Shown one piece after another: positions 16,918 to 25,203 of a stretch of 25,463 bases of DNA. A program made the translations under genes and the position numbers. The stretch spans positions 1 through 25,463 of the forward strand of contig JAGODU010000049.1 of NCBI GenBank assembly GCA_017998095.1. Reading direction: 5' to 3'. Position 1 is the stretch's first letter, and every line of letters begins with the position of its first letter. The DNA is from Prolixibacteraceae bacterium. GTDB taxonomy: Bacteria; Bacteroidota; Bacteroidia; Bacteroidales; Prolixibacteraceae. The notes beneath the pieces are model-generated. The model saw nothing but the letters and a program-made list of their open reading frames with translations. It was not told where the DNA came from and searched no databases.

Positions 16918-16958
16918 CACATAATTAGTCTAAAAGTTAAATCAATAATTAGTTAACC

Positions 16959-17180
16959 ATGAAGGAGAAGTTCATGATTGTTTTTGCTGAAGCACTGGAA
17001 ATTGAACCTGAAAGAATAAATGAAGGTGACCATTTCCGGGACTATGAAACGTATAGTTCACTGACAGAATTATCCATTCTTGCCATGCTTGATAGTGAGT
17101 TCGGAATTGAAATAGAAATGAAAGATTTCAACAAATTTGATACTGTTGAAGATTTGATCAAATTGGTCACAAAAAAATGA
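16959..17180 (+). CDS. Acyl carrier protein
   Basis: This 73-residue acidic helical protein has the acyl carrier protein pattern: helix 1 EKFMIVFAEALEIEPERI, then the loop, then YSSLTELSILAMLDSEFGIEIE where helix 2 begins, and a final helix EDLIKLVTKK. Ser34 in SSL aligns with the phosphopantetheine-bearing Ser; the usual preceding Asp of DSL is Ser33 here. The ATG at 16959 keeps the full first helix; an internal ATG at 16974 has AAGGAG upstream but would truncate it. It is separated from the condensing-enzyme gene by only 3 bp. It probably carries a dedicated acyl chain for polysaccharide decoration, because the housekeeping ACP lies in the fatty-acid synthesis locus in most bacteria. Confidence 0.87.
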   Translation: MKEKFMIVFAEALEIEPERINEGDHFRDYETYSSLTELSILAMLDSEFGIEIEMKDFNKFDTVEDLIKLVTKK

Positions 17181-17183
17181 AAT

Positions 17184-18242
17184 ATGGCCTTGATATCATA
17201 TAATGAGGTTGGAATATCGGGTATTGCAGCTGCAGTTCCAAGCAAAGTTATTAATAATATTAATTATGATCTTTATTTCAAAAAAGAGGATATAAAAGAG
17301 ATAGTTGAAAAAATCGGGGTCAGAGAACGAAGATTTGCTGATGAAAATACATGCTCTTCTGACCTCTGTTTTGCGGCTGCTGAAAGGCTTTTTACCGACA
17401 TGAATATTGATCGTGAGGAGATTGATCTACTTATTTTTATCTCCCAAACTCCTGATTACCGGATGCCTGCCACTTCGGTGTTGCTTCAGGACCGGTTGAA
17501 ACTTCTTCCCTCCACAATCACCATTGATATTAACCTAGGATGTTCTGCTTTTTTATATGGCCTTACAATTGCTTATTCAATGCTAAAAACAGATGGGATC
17601 AGAAAAGCCCTGATTCTGGACGGCGAAACTCGCTCAAAGGTCTACTCACAAAAAGACCGTAAAACTGGATTTCTTTTTGGTGACGGAGGCGTAGCCGCCA
17701 TTATTGAAAAAGGAGCGAAGTTTGGACGAAGCTGGTTTTCGCTTAATTCTGATGGTTCACGCGAATCATTGATAAAAATTCCTGCCGGTGGATACAGAAA
17801 GATGAGCTCGATCGAGACTCTTGAAGAAAGAGTGGTTGATGAATACGGAAATATTCGTTCTGAGGAACAGGGTTATATGAGTGGGGCAGACGTTTTTAAC
17901 TTCGTAATTAGAGAGGTTCCACGGGATTTCAACAGGTTACTAGAGTTCTCTGGTATTGCACAAGATTCGATTGATTATTATATTTTTCATCAGGCAAATA
18001 GCTACATCAACGGTTTTCTGGCTAGGAAACTAAAACTTCCCGAAGGTAAGCTTCCATCTACAATAGAAAGGTTTGGGAATACGTCTTCTGTCTCCATTCC
18101 GCTTACAATTGTATCAGAATTAAGAAACAGTCTTACAGGTCATAAAAGATTACTATTAAGTGGCTTTGGGGTTGGCCTTACATGGGGCACGGCAATTATT
18201 GATGTTCAGGACTGTTTTTTGTGCAATATAGTTGAGATTTAA
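17184..18242 (+). CDS. 3-oxoacyl-ACP synthase III (FabH-like)
   Basis: This 352-residue thiolase-fold enzyme carries the complete KAS III triad: Cys120 in DINLGCSAFLYGL, His269 in YYIFHQANSYI and Asn299 in RFGNTSSVSIPL. Other features are GIRERR-like IGVRERRFADE at 44-54, ISQTPDYRMPAT, and LFGDGGVAAIIE. KAS III condenses an acyl-CoA, usually acetyl-CoA, with malonyl-ACP to give a 3-oxoacyl-ACP. With the ACP gene 3 bp upstream and a ketoreductase downstream, the likely product is a short 3-oxo- then 3-hydroxyacyl chain. It is slightly longer than housekeeping FabH (about 320 residues). The name fabH is withheld because the setting argues against the fatty-acid housekeeping role. Confidence 0.9.
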   Translation: MALISYNEVGISGIAAAVPSKVINNINYDLYFKKEDIKEIVEKIGVRERRFADENTCSSDLCFAAAERLFTDMNIDREEIDLLIFISQTPDYRMPATSVLLQDRLKLLPSTITIDINLGCSAFLYGLTIAYSMLKTDGIRKALILDGETRSKVYSQKDRKTGFLFGDGGVAAIIEKGAKFGRSWFSLNSDGSRESLIKIPAGGYRKMSSIETLEERVVDEYGNIRSEEQGYMSGADVFNFVIREVPRDFNRLLEFSGIAQDSIDYYIFHQANSYINGFLARKLKLPEGKLPSTIERFGNTSSVSIPLTIVSELRNSLTGHKRLLLSGFGVGLTWGTAIIDVQDCFLCNIVEI

Positions 18243-18324
18243 AATATTGAGTTTTTGGACATAATAATAAATTTAGCAAAAATAAGACAGGGCAGGGAGT
18301 CAAAAAATAAATCATATTTTGCAA

Positions 18325-19095
18325 ATGATCACAAAAGATACCTTCAGCCTTAAAGGTAAAAAGATTATTATAACCGGTGCGTCGTCAGGTATTGGCAGAC
18401 AATGTGCTGTTTCGTGCAGTCAGAAAGGAGCAACCATTGTACTTATAGGAAGAGATAAGGTAAGGCTAGATGAAACAATAGATTTATTGTCAGAATCTTC
18501 TGGACACATATCATATACTGTTGACCTGTTGGAATATGATCAGGTTGGAGCTATTTTGGAAGATGCTGTGAGTAAAATTGGGAAAGTAGATGGACTAATT
18601 AATTGTGCAGGCATTTCTACAACCTTGCCCATAAATGCAACTTCAAATGATAAAGTCGAACATTTTTTGAGGACTAATGTAATAGGTCCTTTCAATCTGA
18701 CTCGACAGTTTGTCAGATCATGCAATATTTCTGAATCCGGTGGAAGCATCATCTTTATTAGTTCTGTTATGGCGGTTGTGGGAGAAAAGGGGAAGACCCT
18801 ATATTCAACAACAAAGGGGGCACTTATTTCTGCAGCAAGGTCTATGGCAGTTGAACTGGCCTCAAGGAAGATTCGTGTAAATGGAATATCACCGGGAGTA
18901 GTGATATCTCCTATGTCCGAGGAAGCCATTTATAGCCAAAATGAGGATTCATTGAATAAGATAAAAGCTATGCATCCGTTAGGACTGGGTTGGCCCGAAG
19001 ATGTAGCAAATGCCTGTGTCTTTCTCTTATCAGATGCAGCAAGATGGATTACCGGTATCAATCTGATTGTCGATGGCGGATATACTGCAAGATAA
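18325..19095 (+). CDS. SDR-family 3-oxoacyl-ACP reductase-like enzyme
   Basis: This 256-residue classical short-chain dehydrogenase has the cofactor motif TGASSGIG (17-24), NCAG at 93-96, and a complete Asn118, Ser147, Tyr160, Lys164 tetrad in FISSVMAVVG and YSTTKGAL. VDGGYT near the C-terminus is typical of FabG-like members. Arg43 after the second strand (LIGRDK) suggests NADPH preference. Placed after the ACP and KAS III genes, it probably reduces 3-oxoacyl-ACP to 3-hydroxyacyl-ACP; reduction of a keto sugar is the main alternative. The ATG at 18325 is preferred to a TTG two codons upstream. The gap before it is 82 bp. Confidence 0.88.
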   Translation: MITKDTFSLKGKKIIITGASSGIGRQCAVSCSQKGATIVLIGRDKVRLDETIDLLSESSGHISYTVDLLEYDQVGAILEDAVSKIGKVDGLINCAGISTTLPINATSNDKVEHFLRTNVIGPFNLTRQFVRSCNISESGGSIIFISSVMAVVGEKGKTLYSTTKGALISAARSMAVELASRKIRVNGISPGVVISPMSEEAIYSQNEDSLNKIKAMHPLGLGWPEDVANACVFLLSDAARWITGINLIVDGGYTAR

Positions 19096-19122
19096 TTTAA
19101 GGTGAAGCTACTTGATAATCAT

Positions 19123-19776
19123 ATGATTGAAACTGTTATTATTGGCGCGGGCGGTCATGCTGCTGAGATTGATGAGTATATAAAATATAATCAACGATTA
19201 ACGGGAGTACATATATTTCAGGTAATTGGATTTCTGGATGATAATCCAGATAACTATAAAAGATACAGATTTTCGGCCCCTCTTATAGGGAATGTGAAAG
19301 ATCATTGTGTAATTGAGGGAATGAATTATATAATAGGGATAGCAAGCCTGAAGTACAGACGTCCTATTGTTGAAGACTTTATGGCAAAAGGCGGACAATT
19401 TGCTCCTCTAATCCATCATAATGCTTACATATCTGAATCGGCTTCTGTAGGAGAAGGTTCAATAATTGGTCCTAATGCCACTATTGGACCGAATGTCCGG
19501 ATAGGAAGCTTTACATTGGTAAATGCAAGGAGTAGTATCGGGCATGACACTGAAGTCGGAAGCTTTAATTTCATAAGCCCTAATGTTTGCTTTTCAGGGT
19601 TTACTGTAGTAGGTGATGATAACCTTTTCGGGATTAACAGTGCAACAATACCCGGAATCAGAATTGGCAGCAGAAATAAAGTCGCCGCAGGTATGATTTT
19701 GGATCAGAATATTGGAGATGACAGTATTGTGTTTTATCGATTTAAAGAAAGAGTAATTGCAGTACCTAAATTGTAG
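19123..19776 (+). CDS. NeuD/PglD-like left-handed beta-helix sugar N-acyltransferase
   Basis: This 217-residue protein starts with a Rossmann-like nucleotide-sugar domain, VIIGAGGHAAEIDEYI and IGFLDDNPDNY, followed by hexapeptide repeats from about residue 100 (SVGEGSIIGPNATIGPNV, then VGDDNLFGINSATIPGI). IGHDTEVGS holds the His that serves as general base in PglD and NeuD. Such enzymes N- or O-acylate amino sugars, most often with acetyl-CoA. Directly following ACP, KAS III and SDR genes, it is the best candidate to attach the acyl chain. The ATG at 19123 fits the NeuD start; a GTG at 19102 would add seven residues. It is the last plus-strand gene of this block. Confidence 0.87.
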   Translation: MIETVIIGAGGHAAEIDEYIKYNQRLTGVHIFQVIGFLDDNPDNYKRYRFSAPLIGNVKDHCVIEGMNYIIGIASLKYRRPIVEDFMAKGGQFAPLIHHNAYISESASVGEGSIIGPNATIGPNVRIGSFTLVNARSSIGHDTEVGSFNFISPNVCFSGFTVVGDDNLFGINSATIPGIRIGSRNKVAAGMILDQNIGDDSIVFYRFKERVIAVPKL

Positions 19777-19808
19777 ATACTTCTGATCTGCATTTTAAAT
19801 CGACCTTT

Positions 19809-19833
19809 ATAAGCCAGTCAGAGATTGGCTTAT
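19809..19833. terminator. Intrinsic terminator between convergent genes
   Basis: ATAAGCCA (19809-19816) pairs exactly with TGGCTTAT (19826-19833) around a 9-nt loop, and the plus strand continues TTTATTATTAATTT. It would end transcription from the acyltransferase gene. The stop codon of the minus-strand lyase gene lies inside the right arm, so the hairpin may also stop or protect the opposing transcript. Confidence 0.6.
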
Positions 19834-22361
19834 TTTATTATTAATTTACCTGTTGAAACCACGCAATTTGTTTTAGTCAGCATCAAAACATATGTGCCAG
19901 GGGATAAGTTGCCTAGGTTGAATTCCCTGATATACTGTAGGTCTTTAAATAAATCATCCTTGATGATTTTTCCGGACATGTTAATTATGGATACTTTATC
20001 TGGATAATTTTCAGCTTCAAAATCTGACAAATCCAAGGTAAAATGCCCATCGTTTGGATTTGGGTATAGTTTTAAAGGGTCAAAATTATGATAATAGGAG
20101 TCTAAGATAGTGAATTCAGTCTCTGATACTTCAGAAGTAGCCCCTAAGTTATCCGTGGCAACCGCGGTAATGATATATTTGCCTGCATCAGCATTTCCCA
20201 TAACATATATATAAGGAGCGGTAAAGATTTCGGAAATTGTGGTAGTCCCGTTTTTGAATTCAACCTTTACGATTTCACCGTCGGGATCGGAAGCTACCGC
20301 CTCAATGACTATCTTTTCATTTTTACTGAATTTTCTTCCCTTGTTTGGATTTTTAATACTTACCAGTGGCAATTGGTTGACAGTGCTTATTGATTTTTCG
20401 ACAACAACAACAACAGGTTCTGAAGTCGACCTTGATCCCAGATTATCATTGGCCACTGCTGTTATGATATAGGTGCCTTCGGGAATATTTTTCCAGGTGA
20501 ATGTATATGGCAATGAGACGCATTCACCAAGTTTTGAACTGCCATTGAAAAACTCAACTTTGCTTATTGTACCGTCAGGATCAGATGCGGATGCATTAAT
20601 TGTTATTGTAGCTGGGGCAGTAAAAGAAGTATTCTTAGTGGGGGAAGAAATGAATACCAGTGGAGGTAGATTGGACCCTTGGCCACAATTATTAATTACT
20701 GTCTTAGCAGAAAAAGAAACTGCCTGGCCTCCGGAAGGTGTCTGCAAAGGATTAACCGATGGTTTGGTATAGGCGATTGTTACGGCATCACCATAAACCA
20801 CTTGGCTTGATAGAGTAAGAATCACCTTTGTTCCTGAAATTGTAACTGAGCTGATGCTTCTCGATATGGAGTTTACCTTAACCGTAAATGCTGAAACTGC
20901 CGGAACAATATTTGCCAGCGTAATGCTGAATGTCATCTCAAGTTTGGAAGGTGCAGCATTCTCAATGGCAGCACTGACAAAGACCGGAGATGATACTGTA
21001 ACACTTCCTGCGTTGAATTCGGAATAACCAATATCAGGTGCCGATCCCGTAAAAGGTAATCCCACATCTACCCCTGCATCAATTAAGTCACTTCCTTCCC
21101 TTAGTTTTAAAAATGTGATATCTGGTAATGATCCACCGGATTTTCTGTCAGCCGTTAATTGAGCAAATGCGGTTGTCTTGTCTGTTAAGGCAAAATCTTC
21201 ATTAGATACAGTAAAGGTTATACCAGTAGTCCACGTATTGCAAATACTTGTAAAAAACCCTCCTCCAGACCAATCGCTGTCATCTACCTCTTTCCCGGTC
21301 CACCATGTGCTGGCATATGCAATATTATTCCTGTAGTCATTGTTTCTTTGGGGAGGAGTCAGCCAACCACCTGTAATATAGCCGATGTAGTTATTATATG
21401 AAGTATTATTATACCATTGTCCTTCAATGGAATAAAATCCATTGTTTGCCTCAGTAAAACCTCCACCTGTATTACCAAAATTATAAGCCGCAAGATTATT
21501 GGTAAGTCTTCTTGTTAAGCCTAAAAAATCATTATTTACAACAGCTGCATCTGTAATCTTAAATCCATTGCCGTCACCACCAAGCCTCCCGTTACCAAAT
21601 GACCATGAATTTTTTACCTCGACTAGCCCCGCTCCCCATAAATTAAACCCGTCATCAGAATTGTTCCAGGCTCTGCAACCGTCAAAGAGTAAATAAGAAT
21701 CTGTGGTCATATTACCTGCATTCCAGCCATCACCCCAGCCTCCCTGAAACCCTCCTGTATACATACTGTCACAGCAATTATAGACATCGCAGTTTATGAA
21801 ATATGTTGAATCAACCTCTACGGATGGCGAGTAAAATATTCCTCTACCGCTTATGTCATGAACTGTTATATTTTCAAATCTGTGATATTTTGAATCAGCA
21901 ATTACCATACCCTGTACTTTGACATTATCATATATCTGCCAATAGTTTCTAATAGTCAAACCCCTCCAGTGTATATAGTTCGCTTTCTCAATATAAAGTC
22001 CACCACTCCATGTCTCACTCCCTGCTGACGGCTGGGTAGGTCTGATTAGCGATCCATCAAGAATCGGGGTCTCATTTGGGTAATTCAGAAAATGTATATA
22101 GTTATCAGCGGTTCCTGAATGCCCGATGCCAAGTGAAGGTATCATTTCAATGTTATCCCCTGGCTTATGATACCAAACTCCGCCTCTAAAATATACAGTA
22201 TCTCCTGCTTGGGCTGTTTTGAGCGCCTTCTGCCATGTTGCCCAGGGCTGGGTTAGAGTACCAGGGGAATAATCACTACCACCTGTCGGTGCTACATAAT
22301 AAGTCTTGGCCGATGCAACCAAACCTATTAATGATACAATCACAACAAGAAGTCTTTTCAT
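19830..22361 (-). CDS. Secreted PL9-like beta-helix polysaccharide lyase with Ig-like domains and T9SS sorting domain
   Basis: This 843-residue secreted protein starts with a signal peptide (MKRLLVVIVSLIGLVASA) before KTYYVAP. Residues about 20-450 form a right-handed beta-helix with PL9-like features: NSDDGFNLWGAG (234-245), NSWSFGNG (251-258) and GDGNGFK (262-268), where Lys268 matches the catalytic Lys of PL9 pectate lyases, and ends in LIDAGVDVGLPFTGSAPDIGY. A SwmB-like Ig module (about 459-554) and two Big_7-type Ig domains (about 565-655 and 663-753) follow. The last 80 residues (LYPNPNDG to GTYVLMLTK to GKLIIK) are a type A T9SS sorting signal. The start used is the 28th codon of a longer frame because only this gives a proper signal peptide. 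It faces the operon and may cleave its polymer. Confidence 0.87.
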   Translation of the reverse strand: MKRLLVVIVSLIGLVASAKTYYVAPTGGSDYSPGTLTQPWATWQKALKTAQAGDTVYFRGGVWYHKPGDNIEMIPSLGIGHSGTADNYIHFLNYPNETPILDGSLIRPTQPSAGSETWSGGLYIEKANYIHWRGLTIRNYWQIYDNVKVQGMVIADSKYHRFENITVHDISGRGIFYSPSVEVDSTYFINCDVYNCCDSMYTGGFQGGWGDGWNAGNMTTDSYLLFDGCRAWNNSDDGFNLWGAGLVEVKNSWSFGNGRLGGDGNGFKITDAAVVNNDFLGLTRRLTNNLAAYNFGNTGGGFTEANNGFYSIEGQWYNNTSYNNYIGYITGGWLTPPQRNNDYRNNIAYASTWWTGKEVDDSDWSGGGFFTSICNTWTTGITFTVSNEDFALTDKTTAFAQLTADRKSGGSLPDITFLKLREGSDLIDAGVDVGLPFTGSAPDIGYSEFNAGSVTVSSPVFVSAAIENAAPSKLEMTFSITLANIVPAVSAFTVKVNSISRSISSVTISGTKVILTLSSQVVYGDAVTIAYTKPSVNPLQTPSGGQAVSFSAKTVINNCGQGSNLPPLVFISSPTKNTSFTAPATITINASASDPDGTISKVEFFNGSSKLGECVSLPYTFTWKNIPEGTYIITAVANDNLGSRSTSEPVVVVVEKSISTVNQLPLVSIKNPNKGRKFSKNEKIVIEAVASDPDGEIVKVEFKNGTTTISEIFTAPYIYVMGNADAGKYIITAVATDNLGATSEVSETEFTILDSYYHNFDPLKLYPNPNDGHFTLDLSDFEAENYPDKVSIINMSGKIIKDDLFKDLQYIREFNLGNLSPGTYVLMLTKTNCVVSTGKLIIK

Positions 22362-22420
22362 ATTAACAGATATTTTGACGAATAACAAATAAATGTTGAC
22401 AAACATAATAAATTTAACGA

Positions 22421-22428
22421 CAAAGATA
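22421..22428 (-). promoter_or_regulatory. Candidate Bacteroidota -7 promoter element for the lyase gene
   Basis: On the minus strand TATCTTTG matches the Bacteroidota -7 consensus TAnnTTTG exactly, about 60 bases before the lyase ATG. No clear TTTG -33 element lies 19-21 bases upstream, so the call rests on the -7 match and position. Confidence 0.45.
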
Positions 22429-22691
22429 CGCATTTGTTGCATTTTCCGTTATGATGTTCTAAATAGCTCATGGAATAATCACAATAATTTATGTCTGCGA
22501 ACGATAATTAACCTAGGTAAAAACATGATTAAATGGGTTATCCATTAATTGTTAAAAATCGATAAGGTTGTCACATCTCAAAATGTCCTCCTGATTCATA
22601 TTTTAGTCAAAAGCTGTCAACTGTTAGTCATAATTAATTAGCTAGAACCATATACTTGTTAAATCTTCGGTGTTTTGGAAAATAATAAAAG
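22429..22691. other. Divergent intergenic region between lyase and MBOAT genes
   Basis: The gap between the divergent genes (22362-22691, 330 bp) holds no open frame of note. It contains an AT-rich inverted repeat, AATGG-GTTAT-CCATT (22532-22546), extendable with one bulged base, and TATACTTG at about 22651-22658, one base away from the -7 consensus for the MBOAT gene. Promoters for both flanking genes must lie here if they are transcribed separately; an operator is possible but unproven. Confidence 0.35.
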
Positions 22692-24125
22692 ATGGAATTG
22701 ACTTCATTTAAATTTATTGCCCTCGCAATTGGCTCCATTTTCATTTATTATTTGCTTAGCCAACGTTACAGGGTTTGGATGCTCAACCTGCTGAGTTTGC
22801 TGTTTATAGCATCTTATAGTTATACACTTCTTATTTATGTTGTAGCTTATGCACTAATGAATTTCCTGTTTGGATGGGGAATCTCGAGCTGCCTAAATAA
22901 GAAAGTATTATTCAGAATTGGACTTCTTGCAAACCTTACTCAACTTATTATCTTAAAATATTCTTCTTTTGCTATAAACCCTTTCCTTAACCTGTTAGGC
23001 TGTGATATAGGGCTTACAAATCTCTCGAAGATCTTCATACCTATTGGGATATCTTACTTCACTCTTCAGGGGCTCGGATATCTAATTAACATAAAAATGG
23101 GATGGGAAAAACCAGAAATGAAGTTTCAGAACTTCCTTTTATATTATATCTTCTACCCTAAGTTCTTGTCAGGACCCGTTGAAAGATCGAATCATTTTCT
23201 TCCACAACTTAATGTTCAACAAAGATTCAATCAAGCGGGTGTGACTAGTGGATTAAGAATGATATTATTGGGGCTATTTAAAAAAGTGGTCATAGCTAAC
23301 CAACTTGCATTGTACGTGAACAGCTATTATTCAAATATAGATACAGAATTAAAACCATTTATCTGGATGATTATCATTATACAACCCCTTTATCTTTATT
23401 TTGACTTTTCTGGGTATACAGATATCGCTATTGGAATTGCAAGGATATATGGGATCAATCTTTTGCCAAATTTTAACAAACCCTTTGTTGCGGAGAATGT
23501 CACCAATTTTTGGAAAAGATTTCATATGTCATTATCATCATGGTTTAATGATTATGTATTTAAACAAATTAGTTATAAGCGCAGGAAATGGGGATTGTTT
23601 GCATCGGTTTGGGCTATGATGGTTACCTGGACTTTATTCGGGATTTGGCATGGGGCTGGATGGAACTTCATGTTCCTTGGAATGATGCAGGCTCTTGCCA
23701 TATTATACGAATTTTTTACAAAAAAATGGAGGGTAACTTTGTTCTTAAAACTTCCGAAAGTTGTAAAATTATGGGGAAGTCGGTTTTTAACTTATTTATT
23801 CTATGGTACATCACTTCTCTTTTTCTTTTCTTCAGACATGAAATCAGAATTTGCCGCTTTCCCTTTTCTTTTTAAAGGCGGTAGTTTATTTCCCGGTGGA
23901 GAAAGGATTGAATTATTAATCATTTCTTTGATATTAGCATTAGTTTTCATATCAGCCGAAGTTATTGAAAATGATCAACCTGAAATTTCAGCCCGAATCA
24001 GAAACCTTTGGTCTGGAGAAAAATCTTGGAACAGATTAATCCGATGGGTCTCATATTTTTTTGCAGTAACGGCGATTCTTATATTGAGTAACGAAACACA
24101 GGAATTCATTTATTTTCAGTTCTAA
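22692..24125 (+). CDS. MBOAT-family O-acyltransferase (AlgI-like)
   Basis: This 477-residue polytopic membrane protein has MBOAT features: FYPKFLSGPVERSNHF (154-169), LYFDFSGYTDIAIGIARIYG (235-254), NFWKRFHMSLSSWF (272-285) and the catalytic His320 in TLFGIWHGAGWNF. AlgI-type proteins carry acetyl or other acyl groups across the inner membrane for O-acylation of exported polysaccharides such as alginate. It is followed with no spacer (TAA then ATG) by an SGNH-fold gene, the usual pairing in which the second protein transfers the acyl group in the periplasm. It lies beyond the lyase gene and may belong to its own operon. The name algI is not used because the polymer here is unlikely to be alginate. 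Confidence 0.92.
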   Translation: MELTSFKFIALAIGSIFIYYLLSQRYRVWMLNLLSLLFIASYSYTLLIYVVAYALMNFLFGWGISSCLNKKVLFRIGLLANLTQLIILKYSSFAINPFLNLLGCDIGLTNLSKIFIPIGISYFTLQGLGYLINIKMGWEKPEMKFQNFLLYYIFYPKFLSGPVERSNHFLPQLNVQQRFNQAGVTSGLRMILLGLFKKVVIANQLALYVNSYYSNIDTELKPFIWMIIIIQPLYLYFDFSGYTDIAIGIARIYGINLLPNFNKPFVAENVTNFWKRFHMSLSSWFNDYVFKQISYKRRKWGLFASVWAMMVTWTLFGIWHGAGWNFMFLGMMQALAILYEFFTKKWRVTLFLKLPKVVKLWGSRFLTYLFYGTSLLFFFSSDMKSEFAAFPFLFKGGSLFPGGERIELLIISLILALVFISAEVIENDQPEISARIRNLWSGEKSWNRLIRWVSYFFAVTAILILSNETQEFIYFQF

Positions 24126-25058
24126 ATGAAGAAGTTTGCTTTGAGTTTGATAGTTTTTTCAGTCCTATTCTTGGGGTACGAAAAAGTTTTTATTCTGGTG
24201 GCCAATATATCGGCAAATAATGAAGTTGATAAAAGGTTGGAATATTTGATAAAGGGTGAAGTTAGCAAGGACATTATTATAATAGGATCTTCAACCGGAA
24301 GCAGAGATATTATCGCAGGTCAGATTGAGGATAGCACAGGATATTCTGTTTATAATTTGTGTTACCCGGGATCAAACGATGAATTCCATGAATTCATACT
24401 CAGAACCCTGATCAAATTCAATAAACCACCAAAATTACTTTTACTTGTAGTAGACGATTCTAAGGAATTACTCTATGATGAGACAACCAATTTTAGAAAT
24501 GACAGGTTATATCCGCTGGTAAAATACCGGCATATTCGCCAGGAGCTTGTAGCTCGAGGTGATAAGGACGAATTTTTGTCGAGGTTTCTTGTGTTACACC
24601 AATTAAATAAATCAAATCTTGATTTACGGAAGAAAAGATTTACTCCTCTTGATACTATTCTCGAGTGTGGTTCGATGCCAATATCATGGCAGCGAAAAGG
24701 GCGAGAATGGAAATACGGTTCTATCGAAGAAATTTATCAGGTTGAGGATGAACTTCCAGCAAAAGTTGCTGCATTTAAGAAAATAATAAGTACGTGCCAA
24801 GAGATGAATATAGAGATACTTGTTGTATTTCCTCCGCAATATAAGGTTCTAAATATGTCATTCGTGTCAAGAATTAAAGAACTGGGAGGATCGAAGACAA
24901 ATTATTATATTTACAATCAAAATGATCCTGTATATAAAGATAAAAGTAGTTACTATGATGAGACTCATCTGATTAGAAAGGCCGCAGTAAGGTTTACAAA
25001 TGAGATTACTTTATATCTTGACACTTTGAATCTTAACAAACCAATGCTATTGAATTAA
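24126..25058 (+). CDS. SGNH-hydrolase-fold protein, likely MBOAT acyltransfer partner
   Basis: This 310-residue protein has an N-terminal hydrophobic segment (residues 3-27) that would anchor it to, or export it across, the inner membrane. The SGNH block I is IIIGSSTGSRDI with the nucleophile probably Ser56, an Asn-containing segment YNLCYPGSNDEF follows, and the C-terminal DETHL provides Asp278 and His281 in the D-x-x-H arrangement of SGNH catalytic sites. The gene starts right after the MBOAT stop codon. In AlgI/AlgJ/AlgX-like systems such a partner accepts the acyl group from MBOAT and moves it to the polymer. Overall similarity to named members is low, so the family call rests on motifs and context. 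Confidence 0.72.
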   Translation: MKKFALSLIVFSVLFLGYEKVFILVANISANNEVDKRLEYLIKGEVSKDIIIIGSSTGSRDIIAGQIEDSTGYSVYNLCYPGSNDEFHEFILRTLIKFNKPPKLLLLVVDDSKELLYDETTNFRNDRLYPLVKYRHIRQELVARGDKDEFLSRFLVLHQLNKSNLDLRKKRFTPLDTILECGSMPISWQRKGREWKYGSIEEIYQVEDELPAKVAAFKKIISTCQEMNIEILVVFPPQYKVLNMSFVSRIKELGGSKTNYYIYNQNDPVYKDKSSYYDETHLIRKAAVRFTNEITLYLDTLNLNKPMLLN

Positions 25059-25130
25059 GGATTCTTTAATATATTTGATCAATCCTAAAATTAAACTCAG
25101 AGAAGCAGGTGATATTATATGTTAATTGTG

Positions 25131-25147
25131 AATACAATCGTTGTATT
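25131..25147 (+). terminator. Possible weak terminator hairpin downstream of the MBOAT-SGNH pair
   Basis: AATACAA (25131-25137) and TTGTATT (25141-25147) form a perfect 7-bp AT-rich stem with a 3-nt TCG loop, followed by TTC. The low GC content of the stem makes efficient termination doubtful. Confidence 0.3.
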
Positions 25148-25195
25148 TTCTGAATGAGTTCTTTGATTGAAAACAAAACTTCTGGTTCAAAATTA

Positions 25196-25203
25196 TAGAT
25201 TTG
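25196..25203 (+). promoter_or_regulatory. Candidate Bacteroidota -7 promoter element for the last gene
   Basis: TAGATTTG matches TAnnTTTG exactly and lies 58 bases before the ATG at 25262. No TTTG is found at the correct -33 distance (the nearest, 25162-25165, is about 30 bases upstream), so this is a half match. Confidence 0.4.

Noticed and set aside
16959..18242. Part of the housekeeping fatty-acid synthesis operon
   Set aside because: No fabD, fabF, plsX or rpmF neighbours occur; the genes sit between sugar-modifying enzymes.
18540..18929. 129-codon minus-strand open frame opposite the SDR gene
   Set aside because: It is the complement of a gene with complete SDR motifs and shows no family features.
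20401..20415. ACA triplet run as a contingency repeat
   Set aside because: It encodes a short Val run in the linker of the lyase and its three-base period would not shift the frame.
20239..20772. Two plus-strand frames opposite the Ig-like part of the lyase
   Set aside because: They are complements of repeat-rich domain sequence and have no start context or domain support.
22362..22442. N-terminal extension of the lyase by 27 residues
   Set aside because: The extension would place a second hydrophobic stretch before a perfect signal peptide and overlaps the candidate promoter; the start at 22361 is preferred.
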